Shown: one piece after another, positions 33,247-41,810 of the stretch | Position numbering within the stretch: position 1 is the first letter of the stretch | How the letters are laid out: every line of letters begins with the position of its first letter | NCBI GenBank assembly: GCA_016793095.1 | Contig: JAEUJQ010000043.1 | Coordinates: forward strand, 1-64,000 | Reading direction: 5' to 3' | Length of the DNA stretch: 64,000 nucleotides | From: Myxococcaceae bacterium | Lineage (GTDB): Bacteria > Myxococcota > Myxococcia > Myxococcales > Myxococcaceae | Made by a program: the position numbers and the translations under genes | The notes under the pieces: model-generated | The model's input: only the letters and a program-made list of their open reading frames with translations | The model's database searches: none | Told to the model about the DNA's origin: nothing

Positions 33247-35211
33247 TTGCACGTGGTGACCGTGTGGGGCCGCGTGCCACGCCGGAGTAGCCTGCGCGGC
33301 ATCGACTCATCCACCTCCACGCACCGGCGCGACATCGACGGCTGGCGCGGGCTCGCCGTGGCGCTCGTGTTGCTGTTCCACGCCTGGCCCAGGCTCCTCC
33401 CCGGCGGCTTCGTCGGGGTAGACGTCTTCTTCGTCATCTCGGGCTTCGTGGTGAGCCGCATGGTGCAGCGGCAGCTCGCCGCGGGTTCGTTCCGGGTCAT
33501 CCCGTTCTTCATCCGGCGGGTGAACCGGCTCGCTCCCGCGCTGCTCCTGATGCTGGTGGCGACGTTGGCCTTCGCCGCAGCGTTCCTCTCGCCGAGGTTG
33601 CTCGCGCAGGTGGTGGCGCACGCCGCGGCAGGGCTCGCTCTCGTCGCGAACCTGCTCAGCGCGCTGCAGGCCGGGTACTTCGACCAGCTGGCCGAGGTGA
33701 AGCCGCTGCTGCACCTCTGGTCCCTCGCCGTCGAGGAGCAGTTCTACCTGGTGGTCCCCTTCGCGGTGCTGGCCACCCGACGGCTGGGCCGCGCGACGCA
33801 CGCGCTCACCCTGGCGTTCGCCCTGGCCTCACTCGTGGCGAGCATCTGGCTCACCCGAACGTCACCACCCTGGGCCTACGCGCTGCCGGTGACGCGGGCG
33901 TGGGAGCTGCTCGCGGGCGTGCTGGTCGCGCAACGTGCGCCAGCGACCGCGACCGCGTCGCGACGGCTGCGTGAAGTGGTGTCGGTGCTGGGCCTCTGCG
34001 GCGTGCTCGCGAGCGCGCTCCTCTTCGACAGGACGACGCCCTTCCCCGGCGCGTGGGCCCTGCTGCCCGTCGGCGGCGCGGCGGCGTTGCTGTGGGCCGG
34101 CCCTGACACCCTCGTCGGCGTCGCGGCGAGCAGTCGCCTCCCCGTCAGCCTCGGGCTCATCAGCTACCCCCTCTACCTCTGGCACTGGCCCGCCCTCGTC
34201 CTCGGCCGGTTGACGCTGCCAGCACACCAGCACGCGGTGGCGACGCCGCTCCTCCTCGCTGGCGCGGGCATCGCGGCCTTCCTCACCTGGCGCTTCGTCG
34301 AGCGACCCGTTCGCGCCCGGCAGTCCCGCGTCGTCGCGCTGGTGCTCTCGTCCACGGCGGCCGCGCTGGCGGTGGGCCTCACCGCGCTCCAGCTCGCGCT
34401 CTCCCCAGAGGACTGGGCGTTCGGCGACGCGAGCGCGGCGAGGGTGGCGCACTTCGAGCGCTCCTACGACTACCGCACCGACGCGCGCCTGGGCACCTGC
34501 TGGCTGCTCGACGAGGTTGGCCGCGACGACGCAGAGTGCATGGAGCGCGAGCCGGCCGCCCAGCCCCTCGTCGTCGTCTGGGGCGACTCGCACGCGGCCC
34601 GCTTCACCGCAGGCCTCCGCGCGCTGCAGCACGAGCGCAGCGTCTTCCGCGTCGGCCAGCGCACGCGCTCGAGCTGCCCACCGCTGCTCGAGGTGAGCAG
34701 CCTCGTGTGCCGCGAAGCGAACGAGCAGGTTCTCGACGAGCTGAGCCAGGTTCGGCCCAGCGTCGTCGTGCTCAACGCCCGGTGGAGCGACTCAGGCGAC
34801 GCCCTCCCAGCCCAGCTCCCGCTCCAGCGGCTGCGCGAGGTGCTGCCAGACACGACGGTCGTCGTGGTGGGCGCCGCGCCGGAGTGGCGCTTCTCGTTGC
34901 CGTGGGTGCTGTCGATGCAGGCGGCCCGCGGCGCCGTCCCCGAGCGACTGCGCCTGCCGGACCTCGCCAGACAGCGCGCGCTCGACAAGCGCCTCGCAGA
35001 GGCCACGACCCGGGCGGGGGCGCGCTACGTGTCCGCGCTCGACGGGCTGTGCACCCCTGATGGCGACTGCCTGGTGCGCCTGGCCGAAGAGCCGCTCATG
35101 CTGACGACCTGGGACTACGGACACCTCACCACGCCCGCCGCGAAGGCCCTCGCCCGGCGGGTCGCGCTGGCATGGGAGGGGATTGCCCTTCCGCACGCCC
35201 CGACGGAGTGA
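33247..35211 (+). CDS. Acyltransferase-3 family protein with SGNH domain (OafA-like)
   Basis: About 650 residues. The N-terminal 360 residues hold about ten membrane helices and the acyltransferase-3 signatures RRDIDGWRGLAVALVLLFH, GGFVGVDVFFVISGFV, LLHLWSLAVEEQFYL and SYPLYLWHWPAL. The C-terminal periplasmic domain is of SGNH type (VVWGDSHAARF with the catalytic Ser, DYGHLTTPAA with Asp and His). Such proteins O-acetylate surface polysaccharides or lipids. The start is uncertain: TTG 33247 is the longest, and GTG 33262 or a nearby GTG is also possible. Confidence 0.88.
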   Translation: MHVVTVWGRVPRRSSLRGIDSSTSTHRRDIDGWRGLAVALVLLFHAWPRLLPGGFVGVDVFFVISGFVVSRMVQRQLAAGSFRVIPFFIRRVNRLAPALLLMLVATLAFAAAFLSPRLLAQVVAHAAAGLALVANLLSALQAGYFDQLAEVKPLLHLWSLAVEEQFYLVVPFAVLATRRLGRATHALTLAFALASLVASIWLTRTSPPWAYALPVTRAWELLAGVLVAQRAPATATASRRLREVVSVLGLCGVLASALLFDRTTPFPGAWALLPVGGAAALLWAGPDTLVGVAASSRLPVSLGLISYPLYLWHWPALVLGRLTLPAHQHAVATPLLLAGAGIAAFLTWRFVERPVRARQSRVVALVLSSTAAALAVGLTALQLALSPEDWAFGDASAARVAHFERSYDYRTDARLGTCWLLDEVGRDDAECMEREPAAQPLVVVWGDSHAARFTAGLRALQHERSVFRVGQRTRSSCPPLLEVSSLVCREANEQVLDELSQVRPSVVVLNARWSDSGDALPAQLPLQRLREVLPDTTVVVVGAAPEWRFSLPWVLSMQAARGAVPERLRLPDLARQRALDKRLAEATTRAGARYVSALDGLCTPDGDCLVRLAEEPLMLTTWDYGHLTTPAAKALARRVALAWEGIALPHAPTE

Positions 35212-35223
35212 GATACGTCGGGC

Positions 35224-35742
35224 ATGGTGACTGGCGTGCTGCTCTCGACGCTCGCGCGCCAGTTCCAGGCGCTGGGCACGGCCTTTGGCCCGCGCTACCC
35301 CCACCCGTGGCTCCTCTGGGAGCCGGGCAGCCGCGTCTCGGCGGCGGCGCCCCAGGCGGTTCCCGTCACCACCGTGGTGCCGCTCACTGCCCGACCGAAG
35401 ACGCCTGGCGTCGCCGACCCGGTCTGCTTCCCGCTCGTCGTGGCGACGCCCGGCTCCCCGGTGCGCGTCGGCCGGGCTCCGACGAACGAAATCGTCATCG
35501 ACGACCTCACCGTCTCGCGTGAGCACTTCGAGCTGTGGCTCGACAGCGAGGGCTGGTCCATCACCGTGCGCAGTGAGTCCACTGCGACGACGCTCGTGCG
35601 CAGCATGTCGCTCCAGCCGGGCGAGAAGCTGCGCCTGGTGGACGGCTGCGCCATCGTCGCCGGCGGCGCGCAGCTCACCTTCGTCGCCCAGGGCCGGTTG
35701 CTCCCGAGGCTCATCGCCGCGAACGAGCGGCTGAAGGGCTGA
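35224..35742 (+). CDS. FHA-domain protein
   Basis: 172 residues with a forkhead-associated phosphothreonine-binding domain in the C-terminal half: VRVGRAPTNEIVIDD, then SREHFELWLDSEG, with the conserved Arg, Ser and His. The first 75 residues are Ala/Pro-rich with no domain. FHA proteins read out Ser/Thr kinase signalling, which fits the kinase-rich myxobacterial context; a Ser/Thr kinase lies 23 kb away. It starts 12 bases after the acyltransferase and 3 bases before the next gene. Confidence 0.85.
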   Translation: MVTGVLLSTLARQFQALGTAFGPRYPHPWLLWEPGSRVSAAAPQAVPVTTVVPLTARPKTPGVADPVCFPLVVATPGSPVRVGRAPTNEIVIDDLTVSREHFELWLDSEGWSITVRSESTATTLVRSMSLQPGEKLRLVDGCAIVAGGAQLTFVAQGRLLPRLIAANERLKG

Positions 35743-35745
35743 GCC

Positions 35746-36798
35746 GTGTTCCTCGACCTGCACCGTCACCTCGAGGGCTCCCACAGCCCCCGAGCGCTCG
35801 CGCGCGTCGCCCGCGAAGCCGACCTCCGAACGCCCTTCTTCTTCGACGCGGCGCGAGGGCAGTTCCGCTCGCCGGAAGAGCTCGCGACGGCGCTCACCAT
35901 GGCGGGGCCGTCGGACGACGCGAGCGTCTTCTACCGCTGCATCGTGCTCGCACGGCAGGCGTACGTGAGCGTCGAGGCCATTCGAACGCTCGCCGTCGCG
36001 GCTTTCGAGGAGGCCGCCGCCGAGACCGACGGCTTCGAGCTGCGCATCTCGCTCTTCTCGATGACGCGCACGCTCATCGAGAACCAGGGCCTCGAGTGGC
36101 GCGACGTGCCTCCTCGGGCGTTCAGCGAGCGCTACGCACGGCCGGTGTTGCAGGCGGTCTTGTCGGCCCGGGACGAGGTGCATCGCCGCGCTGCGAAGCC
36201 GATGGTGGTGCGGCTGGGCCTGTCGCGCACCTTCGAGAGCGTTCCGCACTACGAGGCCATGGGCGACGTGGTGCTCGAGCACGCTCGCGAGCTCGTCGGC
36301 CTCGACGTGTTGGGCATCGTCCCGCCGCCTGACACCGAGCCGATGCCAGGGGCCCTGGTGGCCCTGCTCGCGCGCCTGCGGCCGTCGCTGCCCGACCTCA
36401 CGGTGCACGCGGGAGAGTTCGCAGGCCACTCGTCGGTCGACCGGGTGCTCGAGCTCGAGCCGCGCGGCATCGGCCACGGGGTGCGCTCGCTCGAGAGCCC
36501 GGCCACCCTCGAGCGCCTCGCGAGAGACGGCGTCACCCTCGAGGTGTGCCCCACCAGCAACCGGCTGCTCATTCCCTCGGCGCTCGCCTCGCTGAGGGCC
36601 GCGCACGCAGGGCTCGAGCCGCTCCCGGCCCTGCAGCGCGCGCACGTGCACTGCGTGCTGGGCAGCGATGATCCGACGCCCATGGGCACCTCGTTCCCCC
36701 AGGAGCTCGAGGTCGCGCGTTCTCTGGGCGTCGACCTCTCACGGCTCGAGGCGGACATGAAGCGGCGCTGGCGCGAGATGACGGGCGTGACGCTCTGA
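35746..36798 (+). CDS. Adenosine deaminase-like amidohydrolase
   Basis: 350 residues. The metal-binding HxH is in LDLHRHLEGS. HAGEFAGHSS holds the expected His and catalytic Glu, IGHGVRSLESP the next His, and LGSDDPTPMGTSF the metal-binding Asp pair. These are the residues of the adenosine/AMP deaminase superfamily. Members deaminate adenosine, adenine or other purine-like substrates, so the substrate here is open. GTG start. It follows the FHA gene by 3 bases. Confidence 0.88.
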   Translation: MFLDLHRHLEGSHSPRALARVAREADLRTPFFFDAARGQFRSPEELATALTMAGPSDDASVFYRCIVLARQAYVSVEAIRTLAVAAFEEAAAETDGFELRISLFSMTRTLIENQGLEWRDVPPRAFSERYARPVLQAVLSARDEVHRRAAKPMVVRLGLSRTFESVPHYEAMGDVVLEHARELVGLDVLGIVPPPDTEPMPGALVALLARLRPSLPDLTVHAGEFAGHSSVDRVLELEPRGIGHGVRSLESPATLERLARDGVTLEVCPTSNRLLIPSALASLRAAHAGLEPLPALQRAHVHCVLGSDDPTPMGTSFPQELEVARSLGVDLSRLEADMKRRWREMTGVTL

Positions 36799-36822
36799 CG
36801 GCGCTCGTGCTTGAAGGCGCGC

Positions 36823-37425
36823 ATGGCCGACCCACGCGAGTTCTGGAACCACCGGTATGCGATGCCTGGCTTCGCCTACGGCACCGAGCCCAACGACTTC
36901 CTGCGTGAGGTCGCGCCGACGCTGCGAGGCCCGGTGCTGTCGCTTGGCGAGGGGGAAGGCCGCAACGCCGTCTTCCTCGCGCAGCGCGGCCTCGACGTGA
37001 CGGCCGTCGACCTCTCGCCGACGGGCCTCGAGAAGGCCTCGGCGCTCGCGAGAGAGCGCGGCGTGCGACTCACGACCCAGGTGGCTGACCTGGCGGACTA
37101 CGACCTCGGCGCCGACCGCTGGGGCGCCATCGTGGCCCTCTGGTGCCACCTGCCGCCGTGGGTTCGCACGAGGGTGCACCAGGCCGTCGGAAAGGCGCTC
37201 GTCCCCGGCGGCGTCCTCGTGCTCGAGGCATACACGCCGCGGCAGCTCGCCTTCGACACGGGCGGGCCGAAGAACGCCGAGCTGCTGTACGAGCCTGACG
37301 CCGTGCGCGCCGAGCTCGCCGGCCTCGACCTGGAGCGCTGCGTCGAGGTGGAGCGCGAGGTGTCGGAGGGTGAGTGGCACCGGGGGCGCAGCGCCGTGTT
37401 GCAGGTCCTCGCCCGCAAACGATGA
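36823..37425 (+). CDS. SAM-dependent methyltransferase (TehB-like)
   Basis: 200 residues from the ATG at 36823 (a TTG 12 bases earlier is less likely). The start FWNHRYAMPGFAYGTEPNDF and motif I PVLSLGEGEGRNAVFLA are typical of small class I methyltransferases of the TehB/thiopurine type. Acidic residue after motif I (VTAVDLS) and the later WCHLPPWVR and VLVLEAYTP segments agree. It follows the deaminase by 24 bases and overlaps the next gene by 4 bases (ATGA). Substrate unknown. Confidence 0.87.
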   Translation: MADPREFWNHRYAMPGFAYGTEPNDFLREVAPTLRGPVLSLGEGEGRNAVFLAQRGLDVTAVDLSPTGLEKASALARERGVRLTTQVADLADYDLGADRWGAIVALWCHLPPWVRTRVHQAVGKALVPGGVLVLEAYTPRQLAFDTGGPKNAELLYEPDAVRAELAGLDLERCVEVEREVSEGEWHRGRSAVLQVLARKR

Positions 37426-37820
37426 GGCCGCTCGCCTTTCACCACGCCGAGACCGGGTGCTCGCTCGTCATCGATGACGACGGCCGCGTCGCCTGGGCGT
37501 ACCTGCGCAGCCCCGATGACGAGATCGTCGCCGACGTGTGGCTGTACAACCGGGCGCCGTGTGAAGCCCCGCCCGACTGGACCGACGCTTCACAGGCGCC
37601 CTTCCTCAACCCGCCGCAGCTCGCCCGGCCGTTCGAGGGCCGGCTGCCCGTCGCTTCCGAGCTGGAGGTGAGGTGGGCCCTCGACGGCCCGCTGCTCCTC
37701 GCCGACGTGCTGGTCCGGGGTGCCCTGCTGGCCCGGCTCTCACCCGGCGCGGCGCCCGGGTGGAACGTGCTCGCGCTCATCCCGGGGCCATGCGCCGTCC
37801 CCTTCCCGAAGGCGACCTGA
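37422..37820 (+). CDS. Uncharacterised small protein coupled to methyltransferase
   Basis: 132 residues starting at an ATG that overlaps the methyltransferase stop. A beta-rich domain (SLVIDDDGRVAWAYL, ADVWLYNRAP, PVASELEVRWALDGPLLLAD) with no recognised family and no signal peptide. It is coupled to a methyltransferase, which hints at a related task. Its stop lies 8 bases from the stop of the convergent gene. Confidence 0.7.
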   Translation: MRPLAFHHAETGCSLVIDDDGRVAWAYLRSPDDEIVADVWLYNRAPCEAPPDWTDASQAPFLNPPQLARPFEGRLPVASELEVRWALDGPLLLADVLVRGALLARLSPGAAPGWNVLALIPGPCAVPFPKAT

Positions 37821-37828
37821 CCCGAGCG

Positions 37829-38962
37829 TCATTCGGGGCGCTGGGAGAGCAGGCAGCCCAGGGGTGGAGAGGGGCTGGTGGTGGTGGCGCACTCGTGCCA
37901 CTTCCGCTGCAGCACCAGCCTCGTGATCGCCCGGCGCTCGGCCTCGACGACCTTGCTGTGCGCAGCGGGGTCGTCGCGGGTGTTCGCCTCGAGCATGGTG
38001 TGGCCCGTGAGGAGAACCAGGTGGCAGGGAACCGAGTCGGGGAGATCGCGCAGGCAGAGCTCCGCCTCGTGAATGGCGGCGCGCGCGTCGCCGTGCTCGA
38101 TGAAGTCGGCGCCGAGCTTCGCCCGGGCCAGCCAGGTGGCGCGCTCGTCAGGGGACGGCCTCCGCCGCGCATCCGTCGGCAGGCTGCGCTCGATCCACCG
38201 CAGCACGGACAGCAGGGCTGCCGGGCGCTCGAGGCCCTTGCCGGGCGTCCACAAGGCGCTCGAGAGCCCGGTGGCGAACTCCTGGTAGACGGGGTTGCGG
38301 GTCTTCGCGTACCGGTCCTGGTACACCTCGATGAGGCCCGTGAGGCACGTCGAGGGGGCGAGGTCAGCGTCTGCCAGACAGTCGAGGCCGATTCGCGCCG
38401 CCTCGTCGTGCCGCCCTTCGACCGGGAGCTCCCGCAGGAGCTGGGTCGTCACGTCGGCGCGCTGCGACGCGGGCAACGCCTGGTCGAGCGCGGGCATCGT
38501 GTACGACCGCGGCCCGCCTGGCGCGGTGATGGGCGACGGTTGCGACTGGCCGAGGAGCGCCCAGCTGAGACCACCGGCAGCCAGCGCCGCCAGGGCGAGC
38601 CCGGCGATGAGGGCGCGCCGCAACCACCTCGCCCGCTTGCCCACCTCCTCCCGCCGGAGGAGCGCGAGGTCTTCGGGCGGGAGCTGGAGCGCCCACGGGT
38701 AGCCGAGGCGGAGCACCGCGCGCACGATGGCCTCGCGCGCCTCGGGGTGACCGCTGCCGAAGGCCTCGTCGTCGAGCAGGTCGATCAACCGGGCCGCGCT
38801 CGGCGTGAGCTCGGCGAGGGTTGCGCGCTCGAGGCGGGGAATGAGGACAGCGGCGCGCAGCTCGACCTCTCGAGGAGGCAGGCTGAGCAGCTCGACCAGT
38901 GGCTCCGCGGGCTGGAGCGGCTCCGGATCTCTGAGGCTCGCCTGTCGGGTCCCGGTCGCCAC
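37829..38962 (-). CDS. Uncharacterised single-pass membrane protein
   Basis: 377 residues. The cytoplasmic N-terminal part (1-115) has helices with PLVELLSLPPREVELRAAVL. One membrane helix lies at about residues 118-140 (ALIAGLALAALAAGGLSWAL). The C-terminal part (about 230 residues, outside) is helical, with several Cys (GLDCLADADLAPSTC, ELCLRDLPDSVPC) and repeat-like spacing resembling TPR. No enzyme motif seen. GTG start. It sits 42 bases downstream of the enoyl-CoA hydratase gene. Confidence 0.72.
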   Translation of the reverse strand: MATGTRQASLRDPEPLQPAEPLVELLSLPPREVELRAAVLIPRLERATLAELTPSAARLIDLLDDEAFGSGHPEAREAIVRAVLRLGYPWALQLPPEDLALLRREEVGKRARWLRRALIAGLALAALAAGGLSWALLGQSQPSPITAPGGPRSYTMPALDQALPASQRADVTTQLLRELPVEGRHDEAARIGLDCLADADLAPSTCLTGLIEVYQDRYAKTRNPVYQEFATGLSSALWTPGKGLERPAALLSVLRWIERSLPTDARRRPSPDERATWLARAKLGADFIEHGDARAAIHEAELCLRDLPDSVPCHLVLLTGHTMLEANTRDDPAAHSKVVEAERRAITRLVLQRKWHECATTTSPSPPLGCLLSQRPE

Positions 38963-39004
38963 GAGGCGATGCTACAGGAGCCCGCCGCCTTGCACCCTGG
39001 TCGT

Positions 39005-39778
39005 TCAGAACTTCGAGAAGTCAGGCTTCCGCTTCTCGAAGAACGCGCCGATGGCCTCGGCGACCTCCGGCGACTGCAGCTGGGCCACGAAGTGCTCGCC
39101 CTCTCGCACCATGCGGTCGCGCACCGACCCGGCGTCCTTCATCAGCGCCTTCGACAGCTTCACCGCCGTGGGCGCGCGCTCGGCCAGCTTGCGCGCGGTC
39201 TCGAGCGCCTTCGGCATCAGCTGGTCGGGCGTGACGATGGCGTTGGCGAGGCCCCAGCTCACCGCCTGCTGCGCCGAGACGGGCTCTCCGAGGAGCAGCA
39301 CCTCGGCGGCGCGAGCGTGGCCGATGAGGCGCGGCAGCAAGAGCGACGACGCCGCCTCGGGCACCAGGCCCAGGTTGACGAAGGGCGCGACGAGCTGCGC
39401 GCGCTCGGTGAGGTACACGAAGTCGCAGTGCAGCAGCATGGTGAGGCCCAGGCCGATGCCCTTGCCATCGACGGCCGCGATCATCGGCTTCTCGAAGGTG
39501 GCGAGGTGGTTGATGAACTGGAAGACGGGCGACGCCTCGCCCTCGGGCGGCTGCTGCATGAAGTCGCCCAGGTCGTTCCCGGCGGTGAAGGTCTCGCTGG
39601 TGCTGCCGAACACGACAGCGCGAACGGAGCGGTCGGTCGCGGCCTCGGTCATCGCCACGTTCAGGCGCTCGTACATGGCGATGGTGAGCGCGTTCTTCTT
39701 GGCGGGGCGCGCGAAGCGGATGACGAGGGCGCTGCCTTCGCGAGAGGTCTCGATGTCGTTGACGACGGTGGCGGTCAT
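39005..39778 (-). CDS. Enoyl-CoA hydratase/isomerase family protein
   Basis: 257 residues, the usual crotonase length. It shows the oxyanion-hole segments (TFTAGNDLGDF and KGIGLGLTMLLHCDFVYL) and the C-terminal helix pattern (AVSWGLANAIVTPDQL). The second catalytic Glu seems present in LVPEAASSLLLPRLIG. The substrate is an acyl-CoA, but hydratase and isomerase activity cannot be separated by eye. The ATG at 39778 is clear. It lies between the membrane protein and the VWA lipoprotein, all on the minus strand. Confidence 0.88.
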   Translation of the reverse strand: MTATVVNDIETSREGSALVIRFARPAKKNALTIAMYERLNVAMTEAATDRSVRAVVFGSTSETFTAGNDLGDFMQQPPEGEASPVFQFINHLATFEKPMIAAVDGKGIGLGLTMLLHCDFVYLTERAQLVAPFVNLGLVPEAASSLLLPRLIGHARAAEVLLLGEPVSAQQAVSWGLANAIVTPDQLMPKALETARKLAERAPTAVKLSKALMKDAGSVRDRMVREGEHFVAQLQSPEVAEAIGAFFEKRKPDFSKF

Positions 39779-39846
39779 GAGGTCGCGCCTGTAGCGCCGA
39801 AGCACCGGCGAGTCGATGGCGGGCGTGCGTGGAGCAGGGCCGACCG

Positions 39847-40929
39847 CTACTCCGGCAGCTCGCAGCCGCTCGCGAAGCCGGTGGCGTCGAAGGTGCGCGA
39901 CAGCCCGCCGACCAGCGTCTCGCCATCGGCCTTCGTCCACCGCGTCACCACCTTCACGGTGTGCTGGCCCGACCGCTTCGGGCTGCAGTACTCGAGCAGG
40001 TAGAAGCGGTTCGCGCGCGCGGTCACCTTCGCGGCGACGGCCTCGAACGCGTCCGACAGGCCGCCCACCTTCGACACCGGCCAGGAGCCGTCGGGACCGA
40101 GCGCCTTGAGCGTCTTGTCGTCGAGCTCTGCGCCGAGCCCGATGGTGAAGCGCCGCGCCGGAGAGCGGTTGGCCCGCTCGAGCATCTCGAGGGTCGAGAC
40201 GCGGGCCGCCTGGTCGGAGCCGTCGGTGAAGACGACCAGGGCGCCCTCCTTCCACGTCACCGCGTCCTGGTCGAGCGACCCGTCGAGCCTGTCGAGGGCC
40301 TTCACGACAGCGCCGTTGAGGTTGGTGGACTCGTCCACGCACCGCCAGCCGGCGCAGGTCCGGCGGTCGGGGAAGGCCGCGCACTCTGCGTTCGCCGTGC
40401 ACTGGCGCACCTCAAGGGAGTCGAGCGCCTGCAGCGCCGTCGCCTGGTCGGCCGTGAAGTCCACCAGCACGTCAGGGTGTTCGCGCCCATCGAAGGTGAG
40501 GATGGACAGCCGGTGCCCTTCGTCCCGAGCGCCCAGCACCGTGCGAACGTAGCGCGACGCCGCGTCCTTCAGGGTCGGGAAGTCGCCGGACCGCAGCACG
40601 CTGCCGGACAGGTCGAGCAACAGCACCGAGCCCATGCGGTACCGCTGGCCCTTCGGGCGCACGACCCGACGGCTCTCGAGGACTGACAGGGGCTTGCCGT
40701 TCTCCTGCACCTCGAAGGCCTCGGCGGAGAGCCCCGACACGGGCTGCCCGTCGCAGGTGTCCACGCCGAAGAAGAGCGAGACGCGCGCCGGCTGGGACAC
40801 CGTCACCGGCTCCTGCCCTTCAGGCACCGTCAAGGACAGGCAGCGCGAGGCCTGCGTCATGGTGGCGTCGCCACAGCCGAGCAGCAGGGCCAACAGCGCG
40901 GAGCCGGCGTGTCGCACGATGTATCGCAT
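39847..40929 (-). CDS. VWA-domain lipoprotein
   Basis: 360 residues from the ATG at 40929. A lipoprotein signal (SALLALLLGC) precedes a domain with von Willebrand A features: MIDAS motif VLLLDLSGSV (DxSxS), then a long insert with four Cys (CTANAEC, CAGWRC), and VVFTDGSDQAARV with the second metal-ligand Asp. A metal-dependent adhesion or protein-interaction role is likely. It is divergent from the TetR/RND operon and shares its 141-base upstream region. Confidence 0.85.
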   Translation of the reverse strand: MRYIVRHAGSALLALLLGCGDATMTQASRCLSLTVPEGQEPVTVSQPARVSLFFGVDTCDGQPVSGLSAEAFEVQENGKPLSVLESRRVVRPKGQRYRMGSVLLLDLSGSVLRSGDFPTLKDAASRYVRTVLGARDEGHRLSILTFDGREHPDVLVDFTADQATALQALDSLEVRQCTANAECAAFPDRRTCAGWRCVDESTNLNGAVVKALDRLDGSLDQDAVTWKEGALVVFTDGSDQAARVSTLEMLERANRSPARRFTIGLGAELDDKTLKALGPDGSWPVSKVGGLSDAFEAVAAKVTARANRFYLLEYCSPKRSGQHTVKVVTRWTKADGETLVGGLSRTFDATGFASGCELPE

Positions 40930-41002
40930 GGTGCGCCGACGGTAGGGCCGGGTCGCATGAGGGCAACTTTTCGGCCACGCAGATTCTTTCCTGACTGGAA
41001 GT

Positions 41003-41027
41003 TCAGAAATGGGGTTGCGGTTTCTGA
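41003..41027. promoter_or_regulatory. Candidate TetR operator
   Basis: TCAGAAA (41003-41009) and TTTCTGA (41021-41027) are perfect 7-bp arms around an 11-base centre, 44 bases upstream of the tetR start and overlapping the proposed -35 element. A TetR dimer bound here would block transcription, so autorepression of the efflux operon is plausible. The AT-rich arms stand out from the GC-rich background. Confidence 0.55.
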
Positions 41028-41042
41028 CCGGCCGTTTAGTAA
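41015..41042 (+). promoter_or_regulatory. Candidate promoter of the TetR-RND operon
   Basis: TTGCGG (41015-41020) and TAGTAA (41037-41042) with a 16-base spacer lie 28 bases upstream of the ATG at 41071. It overlaps the palindrome at 41003-41027. Sequence match is moderate. Confidence 0.45.
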
Positions 41043-41070
41043 TGCCTCGCCCCCGAGACTGATCAGCGCC

Positions 41071-41802
41071 ATGGCCCGCCCAGCAGACCCCAACGCCCGC
41101 AGTGCCCTGGTCGCGGCCGCGCGAGCGCAGTTCCGTGAGCACGGCATTCAGCGCGCCCGCATCGAAGACATCACCGCCGCCTGCGGGCTCTCGAAGGGCG
41201 CCTTCTACCTGCACTTCGAGTCGAAGGAGGCGCTCTTCACCGAGCTGGTGCTGCAGTTCGAGCGGCAGCTCGACGCCCTCTTCGCCCGCCGCACGGCCGC
41301 AGAGAACGCCTTCTTCTCCAGGTCGGGGCCGTTCCGCTCGAGAGACTTCGCCGACCGCTCCGCGCGCCTGGCAGAGCTCGAGGCCTTTCAGAACGAGCAC
41401 GACCTCGAGACCCTCGAGCTGATGTGGGAGCTGCGTGACGTGATTCACGTGCTGATCAACGGCTGCCAGGGCACGGCGTTCGACGGCGTCATCTGGCACG
41501 CCATCGATCGCGAGAAGCAGCGCGTAGCCGAGGCGGCCGATCGGCTGAAGAAGTTCGGCGTCATTCGTGACGACGTGCCCAGCGACGTGGTGGCGATGAT
41601 GCTGATGGGCGCGTGGGTGCTCACGATGCGGCAGATGGTGTCGCAGCGCGAGAAGCCTGACTTCGCCACCATGGTCACCCACCTCAACAAGCTCATCGGC
41701 GAGGGCCTCTCTCCGGTCGCAGAGCCGCGACGCTCGTCGAAGCCCGCCGCCCGCAAGTCCGCTCCCGTCGCGCGTCGTGTGAGGCGCGCCGCAGTCCTCT
41801 GA
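41071..41802 (+). CDS. TetR-family transcriptional regulator
   Basis: 243 residues from the ATG at 41071. The N-terminal helix-turn-helix is classic (AARAQFREHGIQRARIEDIT and LSKGAFYLHFESKEALFTEL). The C-terminal ligand domain is helical and ends in a basic Lys/Arg-rich tail (about the last 25 residues), which is unusual for the family. It stands 8 bases before the RND adaptor gene, so it most probably represses the efflux operon and its own gene and is released by a substrate of the pump. Confidence 0.92.
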   Translation: MARPADPNARSALVAAARAQFREHGIQRARIEDITAACGLSKGAFYLHFESKEALFTELVLQFERQLDALFARRTAAENAFFSRSGPFRSRDFADRSARLAELEAFQNEHDLETLELMWELRDVIHVLINGCQGTAFDGVIWHAIDREKQRVAEAADRLKKFGVIRDDVPSDVVAMMLMGAWVLTMRQMVSQREKPDFATMVTHLNKLIGEGLSPVAEPRRSSKPAARKSAPVARRVRRAAVL

Positions 41803-41810
41803 GAAAGCCC

